From an uncultured Acetatifactor sp. (GTDB lineage: Bacteria > Bacillota > Clostridia > Lachnospirales > Lachnospiraceae), in the NCBI GenBank assembly GCA_934436435.1, contig CAKSAN010000002.1, positions 1 to 64,000 of the forward strand: a stretch of 64,000 bases of DNA, read 5' to 3'. Shown here piece after piece: positions 25,093 to 34,154 of the stretch (within the stretch, counting starts at the first letter, position 1; every line of letters starts with the position of its first letter). The notes under the pieces were generated by a model, which was not told where the DNA came from, ran no database searches, and saw nothing but the letters and a program-made list of their open reading frames with translations. The translations under genes and the position numbers were made by a program.

Positions 25093-26295
25093 ATGGAGAA
25101 AAAGAAACCGTATAAGAAAAGTTTTCGCATCTATCTAAGCATCGTTGCAGTACTTCTGCTGTTACAGGTCATTGCCTGGAACAGCAGGACTCTCAGCGAT
25201 GCTTATATTGCTTATATTTTCCCCATTTGGATCAATACTTACGGCAGGATCACAGGGATCTTCCCTTTTTCTGTAGGCGAATGGATGATCGTGGCAGGGC
25301 TTCTGGTGATACTTCTGGCAATTTTGTCGGGAGGCAGCATGCTGTTTCCCCGGTGCAGACATTCGGAAAAGTGTCGGCGGATCGTGAAAGGATATTTTCG
25401 ATTTTTTGCTTGGACATTGTTGGTCGTATTTACCATTATGACCCTGAATTGCACCATGATCTATCATGGCTCTGCGTTTTCGGAGAAATATTTCGGTGAG
25501 GAGGAAGGAACCGGAGAACAGACCCAACAGGAACGTACAGAGGAACTGCTGCGGATCTATAATGATATTGTGGCGCATTGTAATGCGTTGAGTAAGGAAA
25601 TGGAGCGGGATGACAGCGGTGCTGTGGTGTACTCCGGAGGTGTGGACAGCCGGGGAAAGACGGTGGATATGGAGGATAAAGCCATTGATGTTATGCAGAG
25701 ACTGGGGAAAACTTACAAGCAGCTGGATGGCTATTATCCCAGACCTAAGCCTATGTTTTTCTCGGATTTTATGTGCCAGATGTATATGTGTGGCTATTAT
25801 TTCCCGTTCTCCATGGAGGCGAATTACAATGATGTCATGGGTATCATGAAAAAACCGGCCACCATGTGTCATGAACTGGCGCATATCCGGGGGTATATTT
25901 ATGAGGATGAGGCCAATTTTATTGCATTTCTGGCCTGCGTGGAATCGGACGACAGCACTTTCCAGTATGCAGGATATTTGAGTGTACTGAATTATGTGGC
26001 AAACGATCTGTATAAGACGAGGCAGGCGGATCCTGAGAGTTATGCGGCAGCCGGGGAGACGGTGCATCCGTTACAGGTGCTGCAGCAGGTCCGGGAGGAT
26101 AATATCTTTGTCACGGATGCGGAATGGGAGAGGATCAACGGGAAAGCTGTGGTAAATACGGAGACAGTGGACAGTGTCTCAGATACGCTGACCAACGCCT
26201 CGTTAAAACTGAATGGTGTGTCGGATGGCATGGTCAGCTATAACCGCGTGGTGGAACTGTTGTTGCAATGGTACGGGGCAAAGGAAGGTTTTTAA
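25093..26295 (+). CDS. DUF3810 membrane protein with a zinc-protease motif
   Basis: ATG at 25093 follows TTAAGGAG, giving 400 residues. Three hydrophobic segments lie at about 12-30, 62-82 and 104-125. The outer domain holds H260-E-L-A-H264, followed by E273 in E-D-E-A-N-F, the layout of a gluzincin-type zinc site. DUF3810 proteins are uncharacterised and presumed metalloproteases. It is in an operon with the MATE exporter. Confidence 0.88.
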   Translation: MEKKKPYKKSFRIYLSIVAVLLLLQVIAWNSRTLSDAYIAYIFPIWINTYGRITGIFPFSVGEWMIVAGLLVILLAILSGGSMLFPRCRHSEKCRRIVKGYFRFFAWTLLVVFTIMTLNCTMIYHGSAFSEKYFGEEEGTGEQTQQERTEELLRIYNDIVAHCNALSKEMERDDSGAVVYSGGVDSRGKTVDMEDKAIDVMQRLGKTYKQLDGYYPRPKPMFFSDFMCQMYMCGYYFPFSMEANYNDVMGIMKKPATMCHELAHIRGYIYEDEANFIAFLACVESDDSTFQYAGYLSVLNYVANDLYKTRQADPESYAAAGETVHPLQVLQQVREDNIFVTDAEWERINGKAVVNTETVDSVSDTLTNASLKLNGVSDGMVSYNRVVELLLQWYGAKEGF

Positions 26296-26358
26296 CCGTA
26301 TCATTTGTAGAATATAGAGGAATTGTTGCAAAAATTTAAATTTTTTTTCGCCAAGTAC

Positions 26359-26387
26359 TTGACATTTGAATAAAATTTGTGTAGACT
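26359..26387 (+). promoter_or_regulatory. Promoter of the tRNA-Phe / tRNA-Gly pair
   Basis: TTGACA (26359-26364), 17-bp spacer, TAGACT (26382-26387), 59 bp before tRNA-Phe. Near-consensus, as expected for stable RNA. Confidence 0.8.
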
Positions 26388-26446
26388 ACGATTGTTGTGA
26401 CGCAGAGCAGTCATGAATCAGGATTGCAAGAAGGATTAAGTCGCGG

Positions 26447-26519
<73 letters not shown>

Positions 26520-26571
26520 TTTTCGCAGGACACCATTTCCTAAATGGCCGCCCTGCTTCATATATAAACAT

Positions 26572-26642
26572 GCGGGTGTAGTTCAATGGTAGAACACCAG
26601 CCTTCCAAGCTGGATACGTGGGTTCGATTCCCATCACCCGCT
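26572..26642 (+). tRNA. tRNA-Gly(TCC)
   Basis: 71 bases with acceptor GCGGGTG/CACCCGC, anticodon loop CTTCCAA (anticodon TCC), T loop TTCGATT and discriminator T; no CCA. Its 3' end is repeated at 27548-27569, so it served as an integration target and was restored by the incoming copy. Confidence 0.95.
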
Positions 26643-26652
26643 CTTTTTTTTG

Positions 26653-26686
26653 TTAAGAAAACCTTTGGAATCAAGGGTTTCTTTTT
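26653..26686 (+). terminator. Terminator after tRNA-Gly(TCC)
   Basis: AAGAAAACCTT pairs imperfectly with AAGGGTTTCTT, followed by TTTT. A diverged copy of this hairpin also follows the second tRNA-Gly 3' end at 27576-27618. Confidence 0.75.
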
Positions 26687-26773
26687 TGAGTAAAGAATTT
26701 ATTTTTATTTAAGTAGAAAAAGAATCTTCTTATGGTATACTATATATAAAGAATATAGACAGGAGGTGTCACC

Positions 26774-26995
26774 ATGTTAGCAGCAGTTAAAGGCAGAATA
26801 CAGGGAAATGTAGTTATTATTGATGATGATATACACGAGTATGATGGCACAGACGTTATTGTGACACTGTTAGGACAGCCACAGAAGAAAAAGAGAAAGC
26901 CATCTGTTGATTGGGACGGTTTTGTGGTTCCCAGTGAAAGAGGATGCAATGTCGATGAATACATGAAGGAGATGCGTGCGGATGACCGATTATAG
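26774..26995 (+). CDS. VapB-like antitoxin partner of the PIN toxin
   Basis: The 73-residue protein starts at ATG 26774 after AGGAGGTGTC. A short beta-rich start (A-A-V-K-G-R-I-Q-G-N-V-V-I-I-D) is followed by a basic and acidic tail. It overlaps the PIN-domain gene by 14 bases, the usual antitoxin-first order. No clear DNA-binding family match, so the antitoxin call rests on context and size. Confidence 0.75.
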   Translation: MLAAVKGRIQGNVVIIDDDIHEYDGTDVIVTLLGQPQKKKRKPSVDWDGFVVPSERGCNVDEYMKEMRADDRL

Positions 26996-27413
26996 TAAGG
27001 TGTTCCTGGATACTGCACCTTTCATATATTTCATCGAAAAGGATAGCAATAATCCTCAATATTTTGACAATATGAAACGTTTTTTTGAAGAAGGATACCG
27101 GGAAGACAAAGAGTTTCTGACTTCCGTAATTACAATGGCGGAATACTTTGTGTTTCCATATCGCAATCAGAAGATGTCATATATAGACAGCTTCCATCGA
27201 CTGGTCGATACGTTGGACATGGAAATAGCAGAAGTGGATCAGGAGATAGCGAAGAAAGCTGCACAGATCCGGGCACAGTATAAGAATTTTAAAGCAATGG
27301 ATGCTTTGCAACTGGCAACTGCTTGTGTAACCGGGTGTGATCTTTTCCTTACGAATGATAAACAATTAAAGCAGTTTGCGGAAATAAAATGCGTGACTGT
27401 AGATGATTTATAA
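26982..27413 (+). CDS. PIN-domain toxin (VapC-like)
   Basis: ATG at 26982 is 9 bases after AAGGAGA. The 143-residue product has PIN acidic residues: D near residue 10 in F-L-D-T-A-P, E in T-M-A-E-Y, D in A-M-D-A-L-Q-L-A-T-A, and the late D-L-F-L-T-N-D pattern. PIN toxins are magnesium-dependent RNases that cut tRNA or rRNA. It is the only gene pair in the small island at tRNA-Gly(TCC). Confidence 0.88.
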   Translation: MTDYSKVFLDTAPFIYFIEKDSNNPQYFDNMKRFFEEGYREDKEFLTSVITMAEYFVFPYRNQKMSYIDSFHRLVDTLDMEIAEVDQEIAKKAAQIRAQYKNFKAMDALQLATACVTGCDLFLTNDKQLKQFAEIKCVTVDDL

Positions 27414-27414
27414 T

Positions 27415-27449
27415 GTAAAAGGGTGTCATTAATGGTGACACCCTTTTAC
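27415..27449. terminator. Perfect 14-bp inverted repeat after the PIN gene
   Basis: GTAAAAGGGTGTCA pairs exactly with TGACACCCTTTTAC around a 7-base loop. It is symmetrical enough to act in both directions, though the T tract is inside the stem. Most likely a terminator for the toxin operon. Confidence 0.6.
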
Positions 27450-27470
27450 ATATATCAGCACTATTTTGCG

Positions 27471-27491
27471 CGGTACGATTTCGGTACGATT
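27471..27491. repeat. Direct repeat pair next to the attachment duplicate
   Basis: CGGTACGATT occurs at 27471-27480 and 27482-27491, an 11-bp period, one helical turn. Short phased repeats beside an attachment core are typical binding sites for tyrosine integrases or their helpers; this use is inferred. Confidence 0.45.
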
Positions 27492-27547
27492 GGGGACGAA
27501 GCGCTGAAAGCCTCCTATTTATCAGTGTTTTTCGGGTGGGTATAGAA

Positions 27548-27569
27548 TTCGATTCCCATCACCCGCTCT
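27548..27569 (+). other. Duplicated 3' end of tRNA-Gly(TCC), island boundary
   Basis: The 22 bases are identical to 26623-26644, the T loop to acceptor end of tRNA-Gly(TCC), and are again followed by a T run and a diverged terminator hairpin. The copies are 925 bp apart and flank the VapBC pair. This is the footprint of integration at a tRNA 3' end. No integrase gene remains. Confidence 0.8.
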
Positions 27570-27710
27570 ATTTTTTTGCCAGGGAAGCTTTTGAAATCAG
27601 GAGTTTCCTTTTTTATTACTATAAATCGTGCTACGACTGTATAAAACAAATGATACTTCCGATATATATTATAGAACAGGTTGACCCGGGAAGCAGAAAC
27701 GGAGGTGCTT

Positions 27711-28391
27711 ATGCAGGTCGGTGGAATTGGAAGCGGACATGACACGTATTCCCATCAGGTGACAGGGTGTCTTCATGAACATACGGCAAATACGGACACG
27801 GGCAGCATGGGTGCCAGAGCCGGTGCCGAACAGGCAGCACAGAATGCAGCGGAAGTGTTGCAGGAGGATTCTACGGGGAATCTGTTGTCCTGGGTGCAGA
27901 ATATCGGTAGTGGCGGAAAACAGCTTTTACAGAAGATCTGGGGCGACAGCAAGGAAGAAAGTGATGCGGTAACTTCGCAGAAAAACGGAAACGGTGCCCA
28001 TATTGCGGGTCAGGAGACCCTGGTTACAGGAAATTCAGTGGGCGTAAAGACTACATTGAACAAGGCAGCGATGGAGACGGCGGCTACCCATACTTATTTT
28101 CATCCGGTGGAAACAAAGGATGCCATGCCGTCCAATCCTTTTGAGAAAGTGCGTTATCAGGTACAGAAGGTGGCCAGAAAGCTGATGGATCGGCTGCCGG
28201 GGCGGTTCCTGGGATCCCATACCGGAGATTTCCTACAGACGAAGCAGCAGCATACCAAAGAAGATCTGCGGAAAAGAAGTCAATATAAAGAAGACGACCG
28301 GGAGATCGAGTGTATTCTTACGGATGAAAGCTATCTGACGGATTCCTATAACCGTAAGGGAGAGTACAGCCATTTGACCACAGATAAATAA
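27711..28391 (+). CDS. Hypothetical protein
   Basis: ATG at 27711 follows GGAGGTG. The 226-residue product is soluble, rich in Gly, Ala, Thr and Gln at first (V-G-G-I-G-S-G-H-D-T-Y-S-H-Q-V-T-G), then basic and charged after about residue 145. No signal peptide, membrane segment or known motif. It is preceded by the tRNA-Gly island boundary and followed by the promoter for tRNA-Gly(GCC). I do not recognise the family. Confidence 0.7.
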   Translation: MQVGGIGSGHDTYSHQVTGCLHEHTANTDTGSMGARAGAEQAAQNAAEVLQEDSTGNLLSWVQNIGSGGKQLLQKIWGDSKEESDAVTSQKNGNGAHIAGQETLVTGNSVGVKTTLNKAAMETAATHTYFHPVETKDAMPSNPFEKVRYQVQKVARKLMDRLPGRFLGSHTGDFLQTKQQHTKEDLRKRSQYKEDDREIECILTDESYLTDSYNRKGEYSHLTTDK

Positions 28392-28450
28392 GAAATGACG
28401 TGCTCATGGCTGAATTATTATGAATTTTACGAAAAATTTCTATAATTTGC

Positions 28451-28479
28451 TTGACAGTTTGGCATTCATCATGTAATAT
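28451..28479 (+). promoter_or_regulatory. Promoter of tRNA-Gly(GCC)
   Basis: TTGACA (28451-28456), 17-bp spacer, TAATAT (28474-28479), about 100 bp before the tRNA. Confidence 0.75.
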
Positions 28480-28581
28480 AGTCTTTGCTGTAAGACACAG
28501 CAGACATTCATAAGATTGCGGATGAATGCCTATACAATTAATTTCATACCTTCAAGATACAGGTTTTGACCTGTACAATAT

Positions 28582-28653
<72 letters not shown>

Positions 28654-28660
28654 TATAAAT

Positions 28661-28697
28661 AAAAAGGAGTGATGCGTAAAGCATCGCTCCTTTTTAT
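28661..28697 (+). terminator. Terminator after tRNA-Gly(GCC)
   Basis: AAAAAGGAGTGATGC pairs with GCATCGCTCCTTTTT around GTAAA, ending in a T tract. Confidence 0.85.
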
Positions 28698-28700
28698 TTT

Positions 28701-28855
28701 CGAGCCCAATCCTGGGCTCGAAGGTTCGATGTCTCCGCTCCGCTCCGGTCCGCGCAGGCCGAGGTCCACGGGACCTCGTGCGCCGTCTCGCGCTTATATT
28801 TGGGGTTCTATTCTAAGGCTTAGAGGTTCGATGTCTCCGCTCCGGTTCGCGCTAT
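28701..28855. repeat. GC-rich repeat cluster beside tRNA-Gly(GCC)
   Basis: The cluster has a perfect 8-bp-stem hairpin (28701-28720), then GGTTCGATGTCTCCGCTCCG at 28723-28742 and again at 28825-28844. It also has a hairpin with GAGGTCC-ACG-GGACCTC (28761-28777) inside a longer GCGCA/TGCGC stem, and a 16-bp copy of the tRNA 3' end (28783-28798). Two of its words (GTCTCCGCTCCGCTCCGGTC and the GAGGTCC hairpin) recur at 39264-39345. No gene is seen. Confidence 0.7.
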
Positions 28856-28860
28856 AGTGT

Positions 28861-30324
28861 CTATTTGGTGTGGTGCACATGCCCACGGGACCAGATCTTA
28901 CTGGGTTGGGCCTTGTAGGTGGGGCGGCGGAAGAGGAGGCTTCGAAGTGCGGGGCCGTTAAAGGGGAATAAGGGCCAGAAATAACTGAAGCCTGCAAAGG
29001 TCGGTGTGGTAAAAACAGAGAATGACACAAGCGTCACACCAATGATAAATCCCGGCAATCCCCAGAGTCCTGTTGTGACTACCAGAAGAATGCGGTAGAT
29101 CCGCAGGGCATCGGCAAATTCGATACTGGAGAGAGACAGATTTGCCAGCATGGTGACAGCAGCATAGAAGAGGACTTCTGTGGAGGCCCAGTTAAGACTG
29201 ACAGCAATGTCACCAATCAGAAGACCGCCTACAATGGACAGAGCACCGGAGACACGGCTGGAGCTGAGAGAGGCTGAGTACTTGAAGAGATCCAGCAGGA
29301 ACTCCACCGCCAGGACATAGAAAAAGAGCCGGAAGGGCGACAGGTCGCTGACCGGAGTAAGCTGCAACTGTGCGGTGAGTTCCGGATAATAGGCGGCGAG
29401 AAGTAAAAATACCGGCAGGAGCAGGAGGCTGACCGGGATACACAGGAAGCGTATCATACGGAAGTAGGTGCCGGTCAGGGGATTGTTATAATAGTCCTCC
29501 GGGCTCTGGGTAAACTGAAAGATAGTGCCGGGAAGCAGCAGGACGGCAGGAGAGTTGTCCACGATGAGCAGAATATGCCCCTCACACAGATAGCTACAGG
29601 CCACATCGGGCCGTTCCGTCAGCTGGATGCTGGGCAGAGGATTCCACCAGCGTTTTTTGATCAGGAGCTCCTCCAGACTTTTACTACCCATGGTCAGGGA
29701 AGTGATCTTAAGCTGTGAGAGCTTTTGCTTTAAGGCATCCAACAGTTCCTCATTCACCTGATCCGCCAGATAGGCGATGGCTACATCCGTACGGCTTTCC
29801 GTACCCAGCGAACAGATGGAGAAGGTAAGTTTCGGGGAGCGCACCCTGCGGCGGATCAGGTTGGTATTGAACAGCAGCGTCTCCACAAAACCATCCCGGG
29901 CGCCTCTGGTGATCCGCTCAGTGTCAGGCTCGGAGATACTGCGGACAGGATAAGTGCGGACATCTATGATCACGGCCTGTGTGAATCCATCCACCAGAAG
30001 AACCGACGGGCCGCTGAGGACATTTTGCAGAATTTCATCCATGGAGGAAGTCAGGGACACCTGGGCATAGCCGAGTTTGCTCTGCACATAGCGGGGGAGA
30101 TCCCGGATCTCTGAATCCAGTGTATAGAGAGGATCCTGTAGATCCGAAAAGATTTGCTGGAGGATCTCCATTTTACAGAAACCGTTAACGCCCAACCAGA
30201 AAGCCGGTGTATTCCCCAGCTTCAGATCCCGGGTGACCAGGTCGAAGCTGTTGTCCAGAGGCAGCAAAGTGTGAAGAAGTGCTATATTTTTGGATAAATT
30301 CTTGGATAAGGAACGCTGTGCCAT
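28861..30324 (-). CDS. GerA/SpoVAF-family spore germination protein
   Basis: The 487-residue protein has the GerA layout: a soluble N-terminal half with S-V-L-L-V-D-G near 105-111 and R-G-A-R-D-G-F-V-E-T-L near 138-150, then four to six membrane segments from about 285. GerA-type proteins sit in the spore inner membrane and form nutrient receptors with B and C partners; SpoVAF members work with SpoVA. No gerB, gerC or spoVA gene adjoins it, so it is an orphan. Either subgroup is possible. Confidence 0.88.
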   Translation of the reverse strand: MAQRSLSKNLSKNIALLHTLLPLDNSFDLVTRDLKLGNTPAFWLGVNGFCKMEILQQIFSDLQDPLYTLDSEIRDLPRYVQSKLGYAQVSLTSSMDEILQNVLSGPSVLLVDGFTQAVIIDVRTYPVRSISEPDTERITRGARDGFVETLLFNTNLIRRRVRSPKLTFSICSLGTESRTDVAIAYLADQVNEELLDALKQKLSQLKITSLTMGSKSLEELLIKKRWWNPLPSIQLTERPDVACSYLCEGHILLIVDNSPAVLLLPGTIFQFTQSPEDYYNNPLTGTYFRMIRFLCIPVSLLLLPVFLLLAAYYPELTAQLQLTPVSDLSPFRLFFYVLAVEFLLDLFKYSASLSSSRVSGALSIVGGLLIGDIAVSLNWASTEVLFYAAVTMLANLSLSSIEFADALRIYRILLVVTTGLWGLPGFIIGVTLVSFSVFTTPTFAGFSYFWPLFPFNGPALRSLLFRRPTYKAQPSKIWSRGHVHHTK

Positions 30325-30418
30325 AATGGGGAATCCTTTCTGATAACTTGCATAGACTGCAAAACAGGTATATGGTATTATTCAGATAGATTCCCCAGGT
30401 TTTTCGGAACTATGCAGA

Positions 30419-31006
30419 TCAGTGGTATAATTGACACAGCCCTAATAGGATCAGCAATAGTCCGGAGATAGGATCTGTATATTCCCCGGCCTGTTGCAGC
30501 AAGGCAGAACGACCCAGACGACTTCCGAGAGACAGGAAGCCAAACGAGCAGAAAAAGGTAGATATTGAGGCCGGAAGAAAGGGAAGTCCGGTAATACTGG
30601 CGGAGAAACCGATCCCGATGTTATTCATGGAGAGGGCGCACCCCAGTGCAACTGTCTGCGACAGGGACAATTCCCGGTGTTCGGCAAATTTTTTCTTCTC
30701 CTGACACAGATTGCTGTTGTGGGAAGAACGACAGTGCCATTTCGAAAGCAGCCATTTTCCAACATAATAAAGCCCAAAAAGGATCAGGACACTGCTTCCG
30801 ATCCGGGTACCGATTCCTGCGGGAAAAAGGGGTAACAGGAGGTTGCCGAGACTTATAGAGATCACAGTTCCAATCAGGGTGACTGTGCTGATCAGCAGAT
30901 TATGTCTGGCAGGCAGGGGAACTTTTTGGAGACCGAGTGCAGTACCTACCAGAAGGGCATCCAGACTGGCAGAGATGCCGAAGAGCAGAGAGGGAAGAAC
31001 CGACAT
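30419..31006 (-). CDS. YtaF/MntP-like sporulation membrane protein
   Basis: ATG at 31006, after CGGAG, gives 195 residues; the open frame extends far upstream but without family similarity. About six hydrophobic segments carry the paired motifs G-I-S-A-S-L-D-A-L-L-V-G near 9-20 and A-L-S-M-N-N-I-G-I-G-F-S near 120, as in YtaF and the manganese exporter MntP. YtaF is linked with sporulation in Bacillus. The GerA gene is downstream on the same strand, 94 bases away, which fits. Confidence 0.82.
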   Translation of the reverse strand: MSVLPSLLFGISASLDALLVGTALGLQKVPLPARHNLLISTVTLIGTVISISLGNLLLPLFPAGIGTRIGSSVLILFGLYYVGKWLLSKWHCRSSHNSNLCQEKKKFAEHRELSLSQTVALGCALSMNNIGIGFSASITGLPFLPASISTFFCSFGFLSLGSRLGRSALLQQAGEYTDPISGLLLILLGLCQLYH

Positions 31007-31091
31007 AACACACTCCGTAGAAAATATTCTTAATTTTACTATATTCCTGTAAAATATTTTTGTGAGATGCGGGGCAAAGGAACATAAGAGT

Positions 31092-32237
31092 ATGAAAGTA
31101 AAGAATAAACTGGTTGAATTTATAAAAAGAGAGACGGTTCTGACCGTAGCGGTCCTGTTGGCAATAGTGTCTGCGGTGATGATCCCGCCGGACGGGGAGT
31201 ATGCGGGATATATTGATTTTCGCACACTTTCTGTTTTGTTTTGCCTGATGACGGTAATGGCAGGATTGCAGAAACTGGGTGTTTTTCGCAACATTGCGAA
31301 AACACTGTTGCGGCATACGCAGAATACAATGCAGCTGGTGGAAGTGCTGGTGCTTTTGTGCTTCTTTTTCAGCATGATCATTACCAATGATGTGGCATTG
31401 ATCACATTTGTACCGTTTACATTTATCGTGCTGCGGCTGTCGGGCGAGGATTCCGTGAAAAAACTGGCAGTGCCGGTGATCGTTCTTCAGACGATCGCGG
31501 CAAATCTGGGAAGCATGCTGACACCGATCGGAAATCCGCAGAACCTGTATTTATATGGAAAAGCCCGGATGGATGCAGGATCGTTTGTACTTTTAATGTT
31601 GCCGTATTCGTTGCTGTCTTTGTTTTTGCTGGTGAGTTGTGGGGCGATTGTGGCAAAACGAAGCGGGATCGAAGTCCGGGGAACAGACGTGTCTCTGCCG
31701 GAGGATGAGAGGGTGGAACAAAAGAAATATCTGCTTCCGGGCTATTTGCTGTTGTTTGCGCTTTGCCTGCTGACAGTGGCCCATATCGTTCCTTATCCGC
31801 TGACGCTGGGAATTGTAATCTTGATGGTTCTTATTCTGGACCGGGAAACCATGGGAAAAGTGGATTATTCCCTCTTACTGACCTTCGTGGGATTCTTTAT
31901 TTTCATAGGAAACATGGGAAGAATGCCGGCGTTTTGTGAATTTTTACAGAAGATCATTGGGGGCAGGGAAGTGATGACGGCGGTGATCGCCAGTCAGGTG
32001 ATCAGTAATGTTCCGGCGGCCCTGTTGTTATCCGGTTTTACGGAAAACATAACGGCGCTGATCATCGGGACGAATCTGGGGGGTCTGGGAACGCTGATCG
32101 CATCCATGGCCAGTCTGATCTCTTATAAACAGGTGGTCAGACAGATCCCGGGCGAGAAAAAGAAGTATTTTGGATGGTTTACATTGGCAAATATTGTTTT
32201 CTTAGTGATATTGGTATTGGAAAACTGTCTGCTGTAA
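31092..32237 (+). CDS. SLC13/ArsB-type anion permease
   Basis: ATG at 31092 (381 residues) with AAAGG upstream. About ten hydrophobic segments, with T-N-D-V-A-L-I-T-F-V-P near 100 and T-P-I-G-N-P-Q-N near 140, the paired S/T-N-x-x and N-P-x-N motifs of the ion transporter superfamily. Substrate could be a dicarboxylate, citrate, sulfate or arsenite; no arsenic genes are near. It is divergent from the YtaF-like gene. Confidence 0.85.
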   Translation: MKVKNKLVEFIKRETVLTVAVLLAIVSAVMIPPDGEYAGYIDFRTLSVLFCLMTVMAGLQKLGVFRNIAKTLLRHTQNTMQLVEVLVLLCFFFSMIITNDVALITFVPFTFIVLRLSGEDSVKKLAVPVIVLQTIAANLGSMLTPIGNPQNLYLYGKARMDAGSFVLLMLPYSLLSLFLLVSCGAIVAKRSGIEVRGTDVSLPEDERVEQKKYLLPGYLLLFALCLLTVAHIVPYPLTLGIVILMVLILDRETMGKVDYSLLLTFVGFFIFIGNMGRMPAFCEFLQKIIGGREVMTAVIASQVISNVPAALLLSGFTENITALIIGTNLGGLGTLIASMASLISYKQVVRQIPGEKKKYFGWFTLANIVFLVILVLENCLL

Positions 32238-32316
32238 CTATAGAAAACAGACTGTCTGCCGGAAAAGGCAGAAAGGATGGCAATAACTATAAAAAATAAT
32301 CTGGGAGGTATTCGTC

Positions 32317-32877
32317 ATGACAGAAGATATGACAATCATTGCAGAAGAGGCTTATTTAGCTGCCAAGGAGATTCTGGAAAAGGCAAAGCTGGAGCAGGGA
32401 GAACTGTTCGTGGTAGGGTGTTCCACCAGTGAGGTGGGAGGAGCTGCTATCGGCACTTATTCCAGTCCGGAGCTGGCGGAGATGGTCTTCGGGGGGATCT
32501 ATCAGGCGACACAGGAAGCCGGGGTATATCTGGCCGCTCAGTGTTGTGAGCATCTGAACCGCGCATTGATTCTGGAAAAAGAGGCCGCGGTAAAATACGG
32601 TTATCCTATGGTAAATGTGGTACCTCAGCCCAAGGCGGGTGGATCTTTTGCTACCGCAGCGTATAAAGCGTTCGAACATCCGGTGGCTGTAGAACATATT
32701 CAGGCGGCAGCAGGAATGGATATCGGGGATACTTTGATCGGAATGCATCTGAGAGATGTGGCAGTACCGGTGCGCCTCCGGTCCGGACAGATCGGAGACG
32801 CCCATGTGGTATGCGCCCGCACCAGACCGAAATTCATCGGTGGCGGCAGAGCGGTTTATGACGAAGAATTATTGTAA
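32317..32877 (+). CDS. TIGR01440/DUF436 family protein (YwlG-like)
   Basis: The 186-residue protein matches the YwlG family throughout: F-V-V-G-C-S-T-S-E-V-x-G near 30-42, C-C-E-H-L-N-R-A near 75-82 and a late R-P-K-F-I-G-G-G-R-A-x-Y. The family is cytoplasmic and conserved in Firmicutes, with no established reaction. Ribosome site GGGAGG. Its end is 15 bases from the convergent glycosidase gene. Confidence 0.92.
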   Translation: MTEDMTIIAEEAYLAAKEILEKAKLEQGELFVVGCSTSEVGGAAIGTYSSPELAEMVFGGIYQATQEAGVYLAAQCCEHLNRALILEKEAAVKYGYPMVNVVPQPKAGGSFATAAYKAFEHPVAVEHIQAAAGMDIGDTLIGMHLRDVAVPVRLRSGQIGDAHVVCARTRPKFIGGGRAVYDEELL

Positions 32878-32892
32878 AAATATGCTAAGTGG

Positions 32893-34065
32893 CTATTTCT
32901 GCGGCATGCCGCGGAAGTAGTCACGGATCCAGCGGCCGGATTCATTGAAATCCTCATCGGTCCAGTCGGACAACGTGGTGCTGGAAGCCTTGAAGACACT
33001 GCTGCTCTCGTCCTTATTGGCGAGATTCCAGCAACAGAAGCTGATCTGATACTTGTTCAGCAGATCCAGCCATTTGGTGGTGGAATCAAAATCATTGGCA
33101 CCATTGCCGGAGGCATCACACATGCCGAATTCGCTGACAAATACCGGAAGCCCGTTCTGAACACAGGTCTCTAAGCGGCTGCGCAGGTCGTCTTTATGGG
33201 TGCCTGCGTAGAAATGCAGCGTATACATTACATTGCTGTCATCCAGCGGAGAAGCGGCAGCCTTGTCGATCTCCTGACTCCAGGTAGGAGTGCCCACGAG
33301 GATCACAGCATCCGGCTTCTGGGCCCGGATCACCGGGATGACCTCTTCCGCATAGGACTTGATGCTGTCCCAGGAAGTTCCGCCGTTGGGCTCATTACAG
33401 ATCTCATAGAGCACATTGTCGTTGTCGGCAAAAGCCTCTGTCATTTCCCGGAAAAAGGCGATTGCCTCATCTTTGTTCTGATTCGGATCACAGTCACTCA
33501 AAATATGCCAGTCCACGATCACGTACATTCCCAGCTCTGTAGCGTAGGATACGCCGTCCTTTACCAGCTGTTTCAGCTGCTCTTTGTCTCCACCGGCACA
33601 ATAGCCGCCGTATTCCGCCGTATACATGGCGAGACGGATACAGTTGGTGTTCCAGTCATCCCGCAGAGTACGGAAGGAATCATAATTGATATACTGGGGG
33701 AACCAGGCGATTCCGTGAGTGGACATGCCATAAAGCTGGACAGTGTTGCCGCTGTCGTCCGTCAGCTTTCCGTTTTCCACATGGAGAGCGCCATGCTGTC
33801 CGTAAGGAGTGGAGGCATCCACGGAGGTCGTTTCGGGAGTTACGTTTTCGGATTCCGCGGGCTGGGTTTCGGATGTTTCGGGAACCGATGTCTGTTCGGA
33901 GGCAGCGGTACTTTCGGAAACCGTCTCTGTGATGGCAGCGGAAGGTGCCTCAGAGGAGGGCGCTGTGGTTTCATTGGCCGCATTCTGTTTTCCGCAGCCG
34001 GCCAGTGCACAGGTACTCAGAGCCGCCAGAACGGCACAGCTTAGTGTTTTCTTGAAAATAGACAT
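32893..34065 (-). CDS. Secreted GH5-family glycosidase lipoprotein (endoglucanase-like)
   Basis: ATG at 34065 gives 390 residues. A lipoprotein signal ends at C24 (A-L-A-G-C), followed by a Ser/Thr/Glu-rich linker (25-85) and a GH5 catalytic domain with acid/base E225 in C-N-E-P and nucleophile E312 in S-E-F-G, plus the early D-W-H near 185-187. GH5 enzymes cut beta-1,4-glucans or related polymers with retention. The domain best resembles the bacterial endoglucanase subgroup. It would sit on the outer face of the membrane. It has its own promoter at 34155-34183. Confidence 0.92.
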   Translation of the reverse strand: MSIFKKTLSCAVLAALSTCALAGCGKQNAANETTAPSSEAPSAAITETVSESTAASEQTSVPETSETQPAESENVTPETTSVDASTPYGQHGALHVENGKLTDDSGNTVQLYGMSTHGIAWFPQYINYDSFRTLRDDWNTNCIRLAMYTAEYGGYCAGGDKEQLKQLVKDGVSYATELGMYVIVDWHILSDCDPNQNKDEAIAFFREMTEAFADNDNVLYEICNEPNGGTSWDSIKSYAEEVIPVIRAQKPDAVILVGTPTWSQEIDKAAASPLDDSNVMYTLHFYAGTHKDDLRSRLETCVQNGLPVFVSEFGMCDASGNGANDFDSTTKWLDLLNKYQISFCCWNLANKDESSSVFKASSTTLSDWTDEDFNESGRWIRDYFRGMPQK

Positions 34066-34154
34066 AATAACCTCTTTTCTTATTGAAAATACTGAAAATA
34101 AAAACGATGGGTTACCTTTTAGAACCTTAATAAAAACCAGCACTTACAACAAAT

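Noticed and set aside
31120..31700. Extended N-terminus for the YtaF-like gene reaching 31405
   Set aside because: The extra 133 codons overlap the divergent transporter gene, have no family similarity, and a good ribosome site exists at the internal ATG.
33196..34044. Long plus-strand open frame opposite the GH5 lipoprotein gene
   Set aside because: It is antisense to a clear GH5 domain, is Gly-rich in a low-complexity way and has no ribosome site.
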